Assembly: GCF_019704555.1 (NCBI RefSeq)
Contig: NZ_AP024745.1
Span: 1,856,001-1,920,000, forward strand
DNA length: 64,000 nucleotides
From: Actinoplanes sp. L3-i22
GTDB taxonomy: Bacteria; Actinomycetota; Actinomycetes; Mycobacteriales; Micromonosporaceae
Direction of reading: 5' to 3'
Each line of letters begins with the position of its first letter. The stretch's first letter is position 1. A program made the translations under genes and the position numbers. A model generated the notes under the pieces. That model saw only the letters and a program-made list of their open reading frames with translations. It searched no databases and was not told the DNA's origin. Shown one piece after another: positions 45,349 through 55,240 of the stretch.

Positions 45349-46074
45349 ATGCAACCCAGTCCCGCCGAGATCGCGCGTACTCTCGCCGCCGGTCACCTGC
45401 CCGCCGTCGCCCACATCGCCTGCCACCCCGGACCGCTTCCGGTCCGGCACGTGACCGACGCCCAGGGGCGCCCGCTGCTGCTCGTGCCGACCGGGAGCAC
45501 GCTGGTCACGGCGCTGCGGCCGCAGCCGGGGAACGATGACACCGCGCTGGTTCTCGACATCCGGGACGTCCCGCCGATGTCCACGTCGCCGGCGCTCGGC
45601 CGGGTCTGGGTCTCCGGCTGGGCCGCTCGCCTCACCGGCGACGAGGCCCGCGCCGCCGCGCTGGACTACGCCGACACCGACGCCTGCGGAGATCTGCTGG
45701 ACGTCGGCGGGACCCAGGCGCTGTACCGGATGGACGTGGCCGAGGTGCGCTTCGAGCGCACCGAGAAACTGGTCGAGATCGACCCGGACGACTACGCCGA
45801 GGCGTCCCCGGACCCGCTGCGGGCCATCGAGTTCGACCTGATCGCGGACCTGGCCGATCACCACATGACCGAGATGGGCGACTACGTGCGCCGGCAGCTC
45901 GGCAAGGCCGCCCGGCCGGGCGACGAGCCCAAGGTGGTCCGCCTGGACCGCTACGGCTTCCTGGTCCGGATGGGCTCGCGCAGCGCCCGGCTGGCCTTCC
46001 CGCGCCCGGTGACGGACCGCCACGACCTGGCCCACCTGCTGCACCCGATCCTGTGCGGTCGTTGCTCGGCGTAG
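45349..46074 (+). CDS. HugZ-like/DUF2470 protein, probable haem or iron utilisation
   Basis: 241 aa. An N-terminal FMN-binding-type split barrel (residues ~15-135, LPAVAHIACHPGPLPVRHVTDAQGRPLLLVP ... LVLDIRDVPPM) is followed by a DUF2470 domain (DPLRAIEFDLIADLADHHMTEMGDYVRRQLG ... VRLDRYGFLVRMG ... ARLAFPRPVTD). HugZ-type proteins degrade haem to release iron. The tail ends HPILCGRCSA with a CxxC. ATG 45349 has GGAGG 8 nt upstream and iron boxes just beyond, supporting iron-repressed expression. Reaction inferred. Confidence 0.82.
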   Translation: MQPSPAEIARTLAAGHLPAVAHIACHPGPLPVRHVTDAQGRPLLLVPTGSTLVTALRPQPGNDDTALVLDIRDVPPMSTSPALGRVWVSGWAARLTGDEARAAALDYADTDACGDLLDVGGTQALYRMDVAEVRFERTEKLVEIDPDDYAEASPDPLRAIEFDLIADLADHHMTEMGDYVRRQLGKAARPGDEPKVVRLDRYGFLVRMGSRSARLAFPRPVTDRHDLAHLLHPILCGRCSA

Positions 46075-46075
46075 G

Positions 46076-46215
46076 GGGTTTTCCGCAACCACCCGCGGAC
46101 GTCGCCCTTGCGGGCCTCGCGTTCTGGGCGCGCCAGCGCCCTGCGAGGGTCGGAAGGGTCCCCGCGGGAGCGGCGGTCAGTTATCGGCCGCAGCCGAGGC
46201 AATAAAAAAAGATTT
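46076..46215 (-). repeat. Structured dispersed repeat, copy 3
   Basis: Same element as at 32988 and 34101 but more diverged: on the minus strand a ~20-bp segment after TTGCCTCGG is replaced, while GCTCCCGCGGGGACCCTTCC and the hairpin core (outer CCTCGC/GCGAGG type, inner GGGCGC-TGGC-GCGCCC) are kept. Its AT-rich end (run of seven A at 46204-46210) points to the gene at 46367-48355, as with copies 1 and 2 relative to their genes. Confidence 0.78.
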
Positions 46216-46312
46216 TGAAAGGCTCGGGATCCTCTCTCCCTCCTTCTGCCGCCGTCGGGTGGGGGGATCCCGTTCGCCCCGTCCGAAGGTGCCGCGGAGG
46301 GCGGGGTAACGC

Positions 46313-46352
46313 AAAAGGCGGGCAGCCCCGTGCCGGGGGCTGCCCGCCTTTT
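46313..46352. terminator. 17-bp perfect terminator hairpin
   Basis: AAAAGGCGGGCAGCCCC (46313-46329) pairs with GGGGCTGCCCGCCTTTT (46336-46352) around a 6-nt loop. Terminal A and T runs make it a bidirectional rho-independent terminator, 14 bp past the stop of the minus-strand gene at 46367. Confidence 0.92.
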
Positions 46353-46366
46353 CGCGTGCCGGCGGA

Positions 46367-48355
46367 TTACAGCGAGAGGATGCGGTCCAGGAACTCGCGG
46401 TAGCCGCGCATCGCCATCCGCATGCTCTCGGTGTCCGTGGTGCCGGTGCCGCGCAGCGGGTCGAGATCGTCCCGCTCGGCCAGCAGCACCTCGGTCAGCT
46501 CGTTCACCGCGTCGGTGAGCAGGTCGTGCGCCCGGGTCAGCGCGTTCACCGGGTCGTCGACGAACTCCGCCTTCACCTCGTGCCAGGCGGCCCGGAAGTG
46601 CCGGGCGGCGTCCTCGTCCCAGATGTTGGGACGGATGATCGCGCCCTCCTCGCCGCCGAGGGACGACTCGGAACCGAGATCGTCGTCCTCGGCCGCCGCG
46701 CGACGGCCCGGCCGGCGAACCGGCTCGGCGTCCTCGAGGCTGGCCGAGCGGCGGGCCGCCGGGCGCTCGTCGTCGACCAGACCGCGCCGGAGACCGCCGA
46801 CCGAGACGCCGGTCAGACCGGACTCCGGGTACGGCTGGAACTCGAGCGGCGGCGGCGTGACCGAACCGGCCTGCGGCGCGGCCGGGGTCACCGAGGCGAC
46901 CCCGAAGGCCTCGCCGGAGCGGCCCAGGCTGTAGCCGGTGGTGGCCGGCGAGCCGAACGCGAACCCGGTCTCCGTGGACTGCGGCAGGTCGGACGGCGCG
47001 CGGGTGGCCGGGATCTGCGGCATCGGCGCCGGATGCGTCGGCGTCGGGTACACCAGCTCCGGCAGCTGCATGGTGGCCGAGCCGGTCACCGGCGCCGGCG
47101 GCGGACCCGGGGCGGTCGGCGGGGCCGGGCTGAACGGCTGGACCGGACCGGCCGGCTGGGCCTGGCCGAGCGGCGGGACCGGGCCGAGCGGCTGGGCCGG
47201 GGAGACCGGGGCCGCGGAGGCCGCCGGGTCGAGCGGCACCGGGGCCGGCTGCTCGCCGTTCGGCTCCGGCGTCAGCGTGCTCGCCGGGTGGTCCGGGGTG
47301 AAGTCGGTCGGCAGGTACGGCGCCGGGGCGTACCCCGGCGACACCGGCGCGCCCGACACCGGGCCGGCCGGCCCGCCCGAGGTCGGCGGCTGGACCGGGA
47401 CCGACGCCCAGCCGGCGGCCGGGTGGACCTCGACCGGCTCGTCGAGCGGGCCGTCCGCCACGGGCGCCTCGTCCTGGCCCGGCATGTCGCCGGGCTGTGC
47501 GTACCCGGGGGCTCCTGCCCGTCCGTTCATGTGTTCACGTCCGTTCTCGTCGCGTGGTCCCGCCTCCTCGGCGGGGTCCTGGCCGGCCTCCGGCGACGTG
47601 TCGTCCGCCGGCTCGTCCTCCGGTGCGGCACCGGTGGACTCCTCGTCGGCCGGTGATTCGGCGACTTGAGCGTCGCCGGGCGTCTCCTCCGCGGCCGAAG
47701 CCTCCGCCTCGGAGGTGTGCCCGTTGACGCCGGCGTGCGCGTCCGGGGCCCGGCCACCGAAGAGGAAGCGCCCGGTGCCGCCGAGCCGGAATCCCCCGAA
47801 AGAGGTATCCCGTCCCGGTGTTTCGGCCTCGGGCTCCCGAGACTCTACGTCCTGGCCAGGCTCCGGCTCGTGGTCCGAAGGGACCGAGTGATCAGAATCG
47901 CCGTGCCGGGGGCGGGTCGGCGGGGTCCCGCCGCGGTCGCTCCGACCTGGGCCGGGGACCCGGCCGGCGGCCCGGTTCAGCCCGAACGGATCGCTGCCCG
48001 GCAGCTCGCCGGGGGTGCCGTGGAAGCCGTTGGCGTCGCCCGGGCCGTGCGGTCCGCGGGCCGAGGCGATCGGCGCGAACGGGGACCCCGGGTGCGGTCC
48101 GAACGGCCGGGAGGACCCGGTCATCAGGTCGATGGGCAGCGGCGGGAGGGTGAGCTCCGGCTCGATGGCCCGGCGGGAGCCCAGGGACACCATCTCCGGC
48201 TCCGGCACTGGCTCCGCTTCCCGCGTCTCCTCCGCCGGGGGCAGATAGGCGGAGGGCAGATAGCTCGACTCGGCCTCGGCATCGGGACGAACCTGCCAGA
48301 ATCGGGCGAGTCCGGGTGCCGGCCGGGCATTGTCGGGGCTGGACGTCGGCTCCAT
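46367..48355 (-). CDS. Large disordered Pro-rich protein with a conserved-looking C-terminal domain
   Basis: 662 aa from ATG 48355 (GGGAG about 9 nt upstream); the frame is open to 48436. Residues 1-560 are Pro/Gly/Glu/Ala-rich, low-complexity and certainly disordered. The last ~90 residues look folded and helical: [41 protein letters not shown] ... [12 protein letters not shown]. No signal or membrane helix. Not recognised; the terminal domain probably carries the function. It is divergent from hisI, 206 bp away. Confidence 0.75.
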   Translation of the reverse strand: MEPTSSPDNARPAPGLARFWQVRPDAEAESSYLPSAYLPPAEETREAEPVPEPEMVSLGSRRAIEPELTLPPLPIDLMTGSSRPFGPHPGSPFAPIASARGPHGPGDANGFHGTPGELPGSDPFGLNRAAGRVPGPGRSDRGGTPPTRPRHGDSDHSVPSDHEPEPGQDVESREPEAETPGRDTSFGGFRLGGTGRFLFGGRAPDAHAGVNGHTSEAEASAAEETPGDAQVAESPADEESTGAAPEDEPADDTSPEAGQDPAEEAGPRDENGREHMNGRAGAPGYAQPGDMPGQDEAPVADGPLDEPVEVHPAAGWASVPVQPPTSGGPAGPVSGAPVSPGYAPAPYLPTDFTPDHPASTLTPEPNGEQPAPVPLDPAASAAPVSPAQPLGPVPPLGQAQPAGPVQPFSPAPPTAPGPPPAPVTGSATMQLPELVYPTPTHPAPMPQIPATRAPSDLPQSTETGFAFGSPATTGYSLGRSGEAFGVASVTPAAPQAGSVTPPPLEFQPYPESGLTGVSVGGLRRGLVDDERPAARRSASLEDAEPVRRPGRRAAAEDDDLGSESSLGGEEGAIIRPNIWDEDAARHFRAAWHEVKAEFVDDPVNALTRAHDLLTDAVNELTEVLLAERDDLDPLRGTGTTDTESMRMAMRGYREFLDRILSL

Positions 48356-48561
48356 CGGTAAACCACTCCCGTCGCAAGGCGCGCCCACCGGTGCTTGGAG
48401 CTGCGCAGACACACCCGGCGGCGGGCGCCGGGGCATCTAGGCGGTACGGCGCCCCGCCGACGGTACCGTCCCGATCGGTCCGGCACATCCCCTGTGACCG
48501 GATCGTGGGCCCTCCATGCCGCGTGCAAGATATCCGCCCGCGATGCGGGACAATCGTGCTC

Positions 48562-48918
48562 GTGTCAGATGCAGAGACTTCCCTGGACGCGGCGATCGCC
48601 GCACGGCTCAAGCGGACTCCGGACGGCCTGGTCGCCGCGATCGTGCAGGAGCACGGCACCGGCGACGTGCTGATGCTGGCCTGGATGGACGCGGAAGCCC
48701 TGCATCGGACGCTGACCACCGGCCGGGCCACCTACTGGTCCCGCAGTCGCGGGGAGTACTGGGTGAAGGGCGCCACCTCCGGTCACCACCAGAAGGTGCG
48801 GAAGGTGGCGCTGGACTGCGACGGGGACGCGCTGCTGCTGACCGTCGAGCAGACCGGGGCGGCCTGCCACACCGGCACCCACACCTGTTTCAGCGAGGAA
48901 CTGGAGGTGGCTCAGTGA
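48562..48918 (+). CDS. hisI: HisI, phosphoribosyl-AMP cyclohydrolase
   Basis: 118 aa zinc enzyme opening the purine ring of [48 protein letters not shown] holds the core signature; [26 protein letters not shown] holds the metal-binding Asp, Cys and His. GTG 48562 or 48556 (two codons earlier). Monofunctional, with no HisE fusion. It overlaps trpE by GTGA, tying a His gene to the Trp cluster and lying 18 kb from hisF. Confidence 0.96.
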   Translation: MSDAETSLDAAIAARLKRTPDGLVAAIVQEHGTGDVLMLAWMDAEALHRTLTTGRATYWSRSRGEYWVKGATSGHHQKVRKVALDCDGDALLLTVEQTGAACHTGTHTCFSEELEVAQ

Positions 48919-50420
48919 CCAGCGGAGCGACACTTCCCGACGAAGACCGATTCGTCCGTACGCATCGTCGGGTCATCCCGGTCACCCGCAAGCTGCTGGC
49001 CGACGGGGAGACCCCGGTCGGCGTCTACACCAAGCTGGCCGGCGGCCCCGGCACCTTCCTGCTGGAGTCGGCCGAGCAGGGCATCGCGTGGTCCCGCTAC
49101 TCGTTCATCGGCGTCCGCAGCGTGGCGACCCTGATCGAGCGGAACGGCGAGGCGGCCTGGCTGGGCACCCCGCCGGCCGGGGTGCCGCTCGACGGTGACC
49201 CGGTCGAGGTGCTGCGGCAGACCGTGGCGGCGCTCGCCGACGGCCCCGCGGCCGACGACCTGCCCCCGCTGACCGGCGGCATGGTCGGCTATCTCAGCTA
49301 TGACCTGGTCCGGCGCTTCGAGCGGCTGCCCTCGACGGCCGAGATCGACGTGCCGCTGCCCGAGCTGGGCATGATGCTCGCCACCGACCTGGTGGTGCTC
49401 GACCATCACGACGGCTCGGCGCTGCTGGTCGCGAACGCGGTGCTGGCCGAGGACGCGGACGACGCGGCCCGCCGGGCGGCGTACCACCACGCGGTCGGCC
49501 GGCTGGACGCGATGACCACCGCGCTGTCCCGGCCCACCCCGCCGATGGTGTCCACGGTGCATCGGCGGCCGGCCGGCGAGCCGGTCAGCCGGACCGTCCC
49601 GGGCGACTACCAGAAGGCGGTGGAGCAGGCCAAGGAGGCGATCCGGGCCGGCGAGTGCTTCCAGATCGTGGTGGCCCAGCGGTTCGAGCGGCCCACCGAC
49701 GCGAACGCGCTGGACATCTACCGGGTGCTGCGGGCCACCAACCCGAGTCCGTACATGTACCTGCTGCGCTTCGACGACTTCGACATCGTCGGCTCGTCGC
49801 CGGAGGCGCACCTCAAGGTCAGCGCGAACCGGACCGCGCTGCTGCACCCGATCGCCGGCACCCGCTGGCGGGGCGCCACCCCGGAGCAGGACGCCGCGCT
49901 CGCCGCCGAGCTGCTGGCCGACCCGAAGGAGCGCTCCGAGCACGTGATGCTGGTCGACCTGGGCCGCAACGACCTGGGCCGGGTCTGCGAGCCGGGCAGC
50001 GTCGAGGTGCCGGAGTTCGCCCGGATCGAGCGGTACAGCCACGTCATGCACATCGTGTCCACCGTGGTCGGCCGGCTGCGGGCGGACCGGACCGCGTTCG
50101 ACGCGCTGGCCGCGACGTTCCCGGCCGGCACGCTCTCCGGCGCGCCCAAGGTCCGGGCCATGGAGATCATCGAGGAGCTGGAGCCGACCCGGCGCGGCCT
50201 GTACGGCGGCACGGTCGGCTACTTCGGCTTCGCCGGCGACATGGACATGGCGATCGCGATCCGGACCGCGCTGCTCAAGGACGGGGTGGCCTACGTCGGC
50301 GCGGGCGCCGGCATCGTCGCCGACTCCGACCCGGCCGCCGAGGAGCAGGAGACCCGGAACAAGGCGGCCGCCGTGCTGGCCGCGATCGCCGCCGCCGAGA
50401 CGCTCCGAGCGGCCCGATGA
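48915..50420 (+). CDS. trpE: TrpE, anthranilate synthase component I
   Basis: 501 aa chorismate-using enzyme. [18 protein letters not shown] is near the N-terminus with the regulatory Trp-binding LLES motif. The catalytic half has [85 protein letters not shown] and the closing [22 protein letters not shown] 48915 overlaps hisI. No TrpG is in the window, so the glutaminase subunit is elsewhere. Confidence 0.96.
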   Translation: MTSGATLPDEDRFVRTHRRVIPVTRKLLADGETPVGVYTKLAGGPGTFLLESAEQGIAWSRYSFIGVRSVATLIERNGEAAWLGTPPAGVPLDGDPVEVLRQTVAALADGPAADDLPPLTGGMVGYLSYDLVRRFERLPSTAEIDVPLPELGMMLATDLVVLDHHDGSALLVANAVLAEDADDAARRAAYHHAVGRLDAMTTALSRPTPPMVSTVHRRPAGEPVSRTVPGDYQKAVEQAKEAIRAGECFQIVVAQRFERPTDANALDIYRVLRATNPSPYMYLLRFDDFDIVGSSPEAHLKVSANRTALLHPIAGTRWRGATPEQDAALAAELLADPKERSEHVMLVDLGRNDLGRVCEPGSVEVPEFARIERYSHVMHIVSTVVGRLRADRTAFDALAATFPAGTLSGAPKVRAMEIIEELEPTRRGLYGGTVGYFGFAGDMDMAIAIRTALLKDGVAYVGAGAGIVADSDPAAEEQETRNKAAAVLAAIAAAETLRAAR

Positions 50421-50962
50421 GCCGTCGCTCGCACGCCGCCGCGGTCCTGGCCTGTCTGGCCGGGGCCGGCCTGACCCTGTTCGCTGTCACCCGTACGTGG
50501 TCGATGACGGTCGAGCACCGCACCGGGCTCTCGGATCTGACGACCGTCCGGACCGGCGCCGACGAGCAGCCGTGGCTGATCGGCCTGGCCGTGGTCGGGC
50601 TCGCCGGGGCCGGCGCGCTGCTCGCCACCAAGGGCCTGGCCCGGCGGGTGCTCGGCGGTGTGCTGCTGCTGGCCGGGCTGGGGGTGGCAGCCGGCGGGGT
50701 GCTGGCCCGGGCCGGGCTGGACGCCGGCGAGGCCGGGGCCGGGGCCGCGTTCTGGCCGGTGGCCTGCGTGCTGGGCGGGGTGGCGGTGGCGGCCGGCGGG
50801 TTCCTCGCCGCGCGCCACGGGCACCGGTGGGCGGCGATGTCGTCGCGGTACGAACGGACGCCGGCCACCGCGGCCGTCCGCCGGGAGAGCTCTGAGCTGG
50901 AACCGGCGGACAACCGTGCCGCCTGGGACGCCCTGGACAGGGGCGACGATCCGACCGTTTAG
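50417..50962 (+). CDS. TIGR02234 Trp-associated membrane protein
   Basis: 181 aa with four hydrophobic helices ([80 protein letters not shown]) and a polar C-terminus with DNRAAWDALDRGDDPT. This is the conserved actinobacterial protein found beside trpE/trpC; function unknown. ATG 50417 overlaps the trpE stop as ATGA. Confidence 0.9.
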   Translation: MSRRSHAAAVLACLAGAGLTLFAVTRTWSMTVEHRTGLSDLTTVRTGADEQPWLIGLAVVGLAGAGALLATKGLARRVLGGVLLLAGLGVAAGGVLARAGLDAGEAGAGAAFWPVACVLGGVAVAAGGFLAARHGHRWAAMSSRYERTPATAAVRRESSELEPADNRAAWDALDRGDDPTV

Positions 50963-50989
50963 GGCCGGGCGTTTATTCGCGTCATCAGC

Positions 50990-51020
50990 AAACCCGGTTT
51001 TTTCCGCGGACCGGGTTTTT
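50990..51020 (+). terminator. Terminator after hisI-trpE-TIGR02234
   Basis: AAACCCGGT (50990-50998) pairs with ACCGGGTTT (51010-51018), followed by TT, 27 bp after the TIGR02234 stop. It ends the hisI-trpE transcript before trpC. Confidence 0.7.
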
Positions 51021-51048
51021 CAGCGGACCGGGCTTTCAGCGGACCGGG
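51017..51048. repeat. Short 16-bp direct repeat
   Basis: TTTCAGCGGACCGGG occurs at 51018-51032 and 51034-51048 (period 16), a third partial copy of the terminator's right arm. It overlaps the stop of the minus-strand gene at 51036. Confidence 0.7.
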
Positions 51049-51323
51049 GCGGCGGCCGTGCGGGCGCGGTGCCGGGCCGCGGACCGGGTGCGCCGCGGGC
51101 GGGTGGCGACGATCGCGGCCACCGCGCGGCTGGTCTCGGCCCGGGCGGCGGCCCGCGCCCGGTCCGCCTCGATCGCCGACCAGGCGTTGTCGCTGGCGGT
51201 ACGCATGTTGTCCGGGCCCACGACCGCCCGCTGCACGCCGGTCACGACCTCGGCGGCGATGGCGACGAGGGTCCGGGAGACCTCGGCGAAACCGGCTGTC
51301 TGAGGGGTCTGATCAGTGGCCAT
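51036..51323 (-). CDS. Small helical protein of unknown function
   Basis: 95 aa. [54 protein letters not shown] is a long amphipathic helix-rich core, followed by a very basic tail ([19 protein letters not shown]). It could bind nucleic acid. ATG 51323 has GGAG about 8 nt upstream; the open frame beyond, to 51608, runs into the trpC leader and is not supported. It is divergent from trpC. Confidence 0.6.
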   Translation of the reverse strand: MATDQTPQTAGFAEVSRTLVAIAAEVVTGVQRAVVGPDNMRTASDNAWSAIEADRARAAARAETSRAVAAIVATRPRRTRSAARHRARTAAAPVR

Positions 51324-51642
51324 TGGTCGACTCCGCATCATCGTCCGGGTGGCGGCGCCGTCGGCGCCGTCGACTAGTCTGCCCGAGCCACACGATGCCG
51401 GAGCCGTATTTCCACACCGTGACGGCCCGGTCAACGCAAAGTACGGTCGGCCGTTCGGGGGAGGTGCCCCAGCACAGCGGCCTGAGGGCCGTTCGCTCGA
51501 TGTGAGCGAAGTGACATGCGGGGCGGGCAGCCTGGCATTATGCCCCAGTCCAACTCGTGAGGCGCGCCATACCCCGGGAGCCCGGGGGCCTGCCTCGCCG
51601 CCTAGCATCGGGCCGAAGACACCCGGAGAGGGGAGTCATTAC
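51324..51642 (+). other. 319-bp leader before trpC
   Basis: No gene I can support. It holds a GC hairpin CCCCGG-GAGC-CCGGGG (51572-51587) and a 36-codon open frame from about 51396 ([13 protein letters not shown]...) that contains no Trp codons, so a classical Trp-rich leader peptide is not visible on the plus strand. TAGCAT (51603-51608) resembles a -10 box. Confidence 0.45.
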
Positions 51643-52500
51643 GTGACATCCGATCAGGCGGAAGCGGGCAGTGGCGGACCCGCGCGGCCGCAGAACGTAC
51701 TCGAGGAGATCCTCGCCGGTGTGCGCGAGGACGTAGCGGCACGTCAGGCCGCGACTCCACTGGAGCAGGTACGCGAGCTCGCGGCGGCGGCGCCGCCGGC
51801 GATCGACGCGTACGCGGCGCTGCGCAAGCCCGGCGTGGCGGTGATCGCCGAGGTGAAGCGATCGTCGCCGTCCAAGGGCGCGCTCGCCGACATCCCCGAC
51901 CCGGCCGAGCTGGCCGGGGAGTACGCGGCCGGCGGCGCCCGGTGCATCAGCGTGCTCACCGAGGGCCGGTGGTTCGGCGGGTCGCTGGACGACCTGGTGG
52001 CGGTGCGCGCCGCCGTGAAGGTGCCGGTGCTGCGCAAGGACTTCGTGATCTCCAGCTACCAGGTGCACGAGGCCCGGGCGCACGGCGCGGACCTGGTGCT
52101 GCTGATCGTCGCGGCGCTGGAGCAGAACGCGCTGGTCGGCCTGCTCGAGCGGATCGAGTCGCTGGGCATGACCGCCCTCGTCGAGGTGCACAACGAGGAG
52201 GAGGCGGACCGGGCGCTCGAGGCGAACGCGAAGGTCATCGGCGTGAACGCCCGTGACCTGCGGACCCTCGAGGTGGACCGGTCGGTCTTCGAGCGGATCG
52301 CCCCCGGCCTGCCGAACAACGTCGTGAAGATCGCCGAGTCCGGCGTCCGCGGCCCGCACGACCTGATCCGCTACGCGTCGGCGGGCGCCGACGCGGTGCT
52401 GGTCGGCGAGGGCCTGGTGACCCAGAAGTCGCCGCGCGACGCGGTGGCCGAGCTGGTCAACGCCGGGAACCACCCGGCGACGCCCAGGCCGGTGCGATGA
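51643..52500 (+). CDS. trpC: TrpC, indole-3-glycerol-phosphate synthase
   Basis: 285 aa (beta/alpha)8 barrel making indole-glycerol phosphate from Cd[20 protein letters not shown] carries the catalytic Glu/Lys, then [55 protein letters not shown] and [26 protein letters not shown]. Monofunctional, with no TrpF fusion. GTG 51643 has GGGGAG 7 nt upstream. It overlaps trpB by ATGA. Confidence 0.96.
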   Translation: MTSDQAEAGSGGPARPQNVLEEILAGVREDVAARQAATPLEQVRELAAAAPPAIDAYAALRKPGVAVIAEVKRSSPSKGALADIPDPAELAGEYAAGGARCISVLTEGRWFGGSLDDLVAVRAAVKVPVLRKDFVISSYQVHEARAHGADLVLLIVAALEQNALVGLLERIESLGMTALVEVHNEEEADRALEANAKVIGVNARDLRTLEVDRSVFERIAPGLPNNVVKIAESGVRGPHDLIRYASAGADAVLVGEGLVTQKSPRDAVAELVNAGNHPATPRPVR

Positions 52501-53738
52501 CGGCGCCGTCCCTTCCGGATCTGGCCGGCCACTTCGGTAGGTATGGTGGCCGGTTCGTTCCGGAGGCGCTGATCAAGGCTCTCGACGAGCTGGAGGCGGC
52601 GTACCGCTCGGCCAAGGTTGACCCGGAGTTCCAGGCGACCTTCAAGGACCTGCTGCTGAACTACGCGGGCACCCCGTCGCTGCTGTACCCGGCGAAGCGG
52701 CTGTCCGCGAAGCTCGGCGCGGAGATCCTGCTCAAGCGGGAGGACCTGAACCACACCGGCGCCCACAAGGTGCGCAACGTGCTGGGCCAGGCGCTGCTCG
52801 CCAAGCGGATGGGCAAGCCGCGGGTGATCGCCGAGACCGGCGCCGGCCAGCACGGCGTGGCCAGCGCGACCGCGGCCGCCCTGCTGGACCTCGAGTGCGT
52901 GGTCTACATGGGCGAGACGGACACCCAGCGGCAGGCGCTGAACGTGGCGCGGATGCGGATGCTCGGCGCCACCGTCGTCCCGGTCACCAACGGCTCGCGC
53001 ACCCTGAAGGACGCGCTGAACGAGGCGCTGCGCGACTGGGTCTCGACCGTGGACTCCACGCACTACCTGCTCGGCACGGCGGCCGGCCCGCACCCGTTCC
53101 CGGAGATCGTCCGGGACTTCGTGAGCGGCATCGGCGTCGAGGCCCGGCAGCAGTGCCTGGATCAGATCGGCCGGCTGCCGGACGCGGTCGCGGCCTGTGT
53201 CGGCGGCGGCTCCAACGCGATCGGCATCTTCCACGAGTTCGTCCCGGACCCGTCGGTGCGGCTGTACGGCTTCGAGGCCGGCGGCGACGGCGTGGAGACC
53301 GGCCGGCACGCGGCGTCGATCACCGGCGGCTCGGTCGGCGTGCTGCACGGCAACCGGACCTATCTGTTGCAGGACGAGGACGGGCAGACCATCGAGTCGC
53401 ACTCGATCTCGGCCGGCCTGGACTACCCGGGCGTCGGCCCGGAGCACGCCTGGCTGCACGACACCGGGCGGGCGACGTACGAGCCGGTCACCGACGCCGA
53501 GGCGATGGCGGCGTTCCAGCTGCTCTGCCGGACCGAGGGGATCATCCCGGCGATCGAGAGCTCGCACGCGCTGGCCGGGGTCGCGAAGATCGCCCCGCGG
53601 CTGCGCGAGGAGCTGGGCCGCACCCCGACCATCGTGGTGAACCTGTCCGGCCGCGGCGACAAGGACGTGCACACCGCGGGCGCCTACTTCGGCATCCTCG
53701 ACCCGGTCGAGGCGGTCGTCCCCGGGGAGAACACGTGA
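52497..53738 (+). CDS. trpB: TrpB, tryptophan synthase beta chain
   Basis: 413 aa PLP enzyme condensing indole with serine. PLP lysine is in [51 protein letters not shown] and [14 protein letters not shown] are the classic TrpB1 motifs. [14 protein letters not shown] opens the protein. ATG 52497 overlaps trpC, and the stop overlaps the trpA GTG. Confidence 0.98.
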   Translation: MTAPSLPDLAGHFGRYGGRFVPEALIKALDELEAAYRSAKVDPEFQATFKDLLLNYAGTPSLLYPAKRLSAKLGAEILLKREDLNHTGAHKVRNVLGQALLAKRMGKPRVIAETGAGQHGVASATAAALLDLECVVYMGETDTQRQALNVARMRMLGATVVPVTNGSRTLKDALNEALRDWVSTVDSTHYLLGTAAGPHPFPEIVRDFVSGIGVEARQQCLDQIGRLPDAVAACVGGGSNAIGIFHEFVPDPSVRLYGFEAGGDGVETGRHAASITGGSVGVLHGNRTYLLQDEDGQTIESHSISAGLDYPGVGPEHAWLHDTGRATYEPVTDAEAMAAFQLLCRTEGIIPAIESSHALAGVAKIAPRLREELGRTPTIVVNLSGRGDKDVHTAGAYFGILDPVEAVVPGENT

Positions 53739-54532
53739 GCATCGCGGACACTTTCGCGAAGGCGAAGGCCGAGAACCGCGCGGTGCTGGTCGGCTGCATG
53801 CCGGCCGGCTTCCCGACGGTCGACCACAGCATCGAGCAGATGATCGCGATGCACGAGGCCGGCTGCGACGTGATCGAGGTCGAGCTGCCGTACTCCGATC
53901 CGGTGATGGACGGCCCGGTGATCCAGAAGGCCAGCGACATCGCGCTGGCCAACGGCGTCCGGACCAGGGACACCCTGAAGATCATCGAGGCGGTGTCCGC
54001 GGCCGGCGCCACGGTCGTCCTGATGACCTACTGGAACCCCATCGAGAAGTACGGCGTGGACGCGTTCGCCCGCGACCTCGCCGCCGCCGGGGCCACCGGG
54101 CTGATCACGCCCGACCTGATCCCGGACGAGGCCGCCGAGTGGATCGCCGCCTCGGACAAACACCGGATCGACCGGACGTTCCTGGTCGCGCCGTCGTCGA
54201 CCGACGAGCGGATCGCGATGACCGTGGCGAACTGCCGGGGCTTCGTCTACGCCACCGCGCTGATGGGCGTCACCGGCGCCCGTACCTCGGTCTCCTCGCA
54301 GGCTCCCGAGCTGGTCGACCGGATCCGCAAGGCCGACCCGGCGATGCCGGTCGGGGTCGGGCTGGGCGTCGGCAACGGGGACCAGGCCGCCGAGGTGGCC
54401 GCGTTCGCGGACGGCGTGATCGTCGGCAGCGCGCTGATCCGCTGCGTGCTGGAGGCGCCCGACCGGGCCGCCGGGCTGGGCAACCTGCGGGCGCTCAGTG
54501 CCGAGCTGGCCGAGGGCGTGCGCCGCCGCTGA
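53735..54532 (+). CDS. trpA: TrpA, tryptophan synthase alpha chain
   Basis: 265 aa barrel that cleaves indole-glycerol phosphate and channels indole to Trp[17 protein letters not shown], the catalytic Glu in [57 protein letters not shown] and [17 protein letters not shown] are present. GTG 53735 overlaps trpB. Its stop overlaps the next ATG by one base. Confidence 0.97.
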   Translation: MSIADTFAKAKAENRAVLVGCMPAGFPTVDHSIEQMIAMHEAGCDVIEVELPYSDPVMDGPVIQKASDIALANGVRTRDTLKIIEAVSAAGATVVLMTYWNPIEKYGVDAFARDLAAAGATGLITPDLIPDEAAEWIAASDKHRIDRTFLVAPSSTDERIAMTVANCRGFVYATALMGVTGARTSVSSQAPELVDRIRKADPAMPVGVGLGVGNGDQAAEVAAFADGVIVGSALIRCVLEAPDRAAGLGNLRALSAELAEGVRRR

Positions 54533-55185
54533 TGAGTATCAGCTGGTTGTTACGCACCCTCCCGGCGATGGCCGGCGAGCTGTCGCACTTCGACCTGGAC
54601 CGCACCCCGGCCGAGCCGCGCGAGCTGTTCCTGCGCTGGTTCGGCGAGGCGGTCGCGGCCGGGGTACGCGAGCCGCACGCGATGAACCTCGCCACGGTCG
54701 ACGAGGACGGGCTGCCGGACGTCCGGGTCCTGCTGCTGCGGGACGTGGACGAGCGGGGCTGGCAGTTCGCGACCGACCGCCGCAGCGCCAAGGGCCGGCA
54801 GCTCACCGCCCGGCCGGACGCGGCCCTCGGGTTCTACTGGCCGGAGCAGGGGCGGCAGGTCCGCGTACGCGGAAAGGTCTTCGATCTGGGTCTTGCGGCC
54901 TCGGCCGCGGATTTCCTGTCGCGCTCGCCGGTCTCCCGGACGGCGTCGCTGAGCAGCGTGCAGAGCGACACGATGGCCGAGGACTCGGACATCACCCTCG
55001 CGCTGCAGGAGGCCGAGCGGCTGCTGGCCGCCGACCCGGACTTCGTGCCGGAGAGCCACGCGGTCTACGCGGTGGTGCCGGTCAGCGTGGAGTTCTGGCA
55101 GGGCGATCCGGCCTCGCGACGGCATCCACGGCTGCGCTACCGCCGTTCGGCCGATTCCTGGGTGAAGGAACGGCTCTGGCCCTGA
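54532..55185 (+). CDS. Pyridoxamine-phosphate oxidase-type protein
   Basis: 217 aa FMN split-barrel of the PdxH type. MNLATVDEDGLPDVRVLLLRDVDERGWQFATDRRSAKGRQL is the FMN-binding N-half, VEFWQGDPASRRHPRLRYRR ... VKERLWP is the PdxH C-terminal region. It would oxidise PNP/PMP to PLP, useful to its PLP-dependent neighbours (TrpB, HisC, YggS, MocR); the link is inference. ATG 54532 shares one base with the trpA stop. Confidence 0.85.
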   Translation: MSISWLLRTLPAMAGELSHFDLDRTPAEPRELFLRWFGEAVAAGVREPHAMNLATVDEDGLPDVRVLLLRDVDERGWQFATDRRSAKGRQLTARPDAALGFYWPEQGRQVRVRGKVFDLGLAASAADFLSRSPVSRTASLSSVQSDTMAEDSDITLALQEAERLLAADPDFVPESHAVYAVVPVSVEFWQGDPASRRHPRLRYRRSADSWVKERLWP

Positions 55186-55204
55186 ATCGGGACCTCCCTG
55201 GGCA

Positions 55205-55232
55205 TTGCGTGCTGGCCCGGCGACGGTAGCGT
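55205..55232 (+). promoter_or_regulatory. Putative lgt promoter giving a leaderless message
   Basis: TTGCGT (55205-55210), 16-bp spacer, TAGCGT (55227-55232), then 8 nt to the lgt GTG. With a start 6-8 nt past the -10, the mRNA would begin at or next to the GTG; no ribosome site is seen. Confidence 0.5.
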
Positions 55233-55240
55233 GTGCACCC

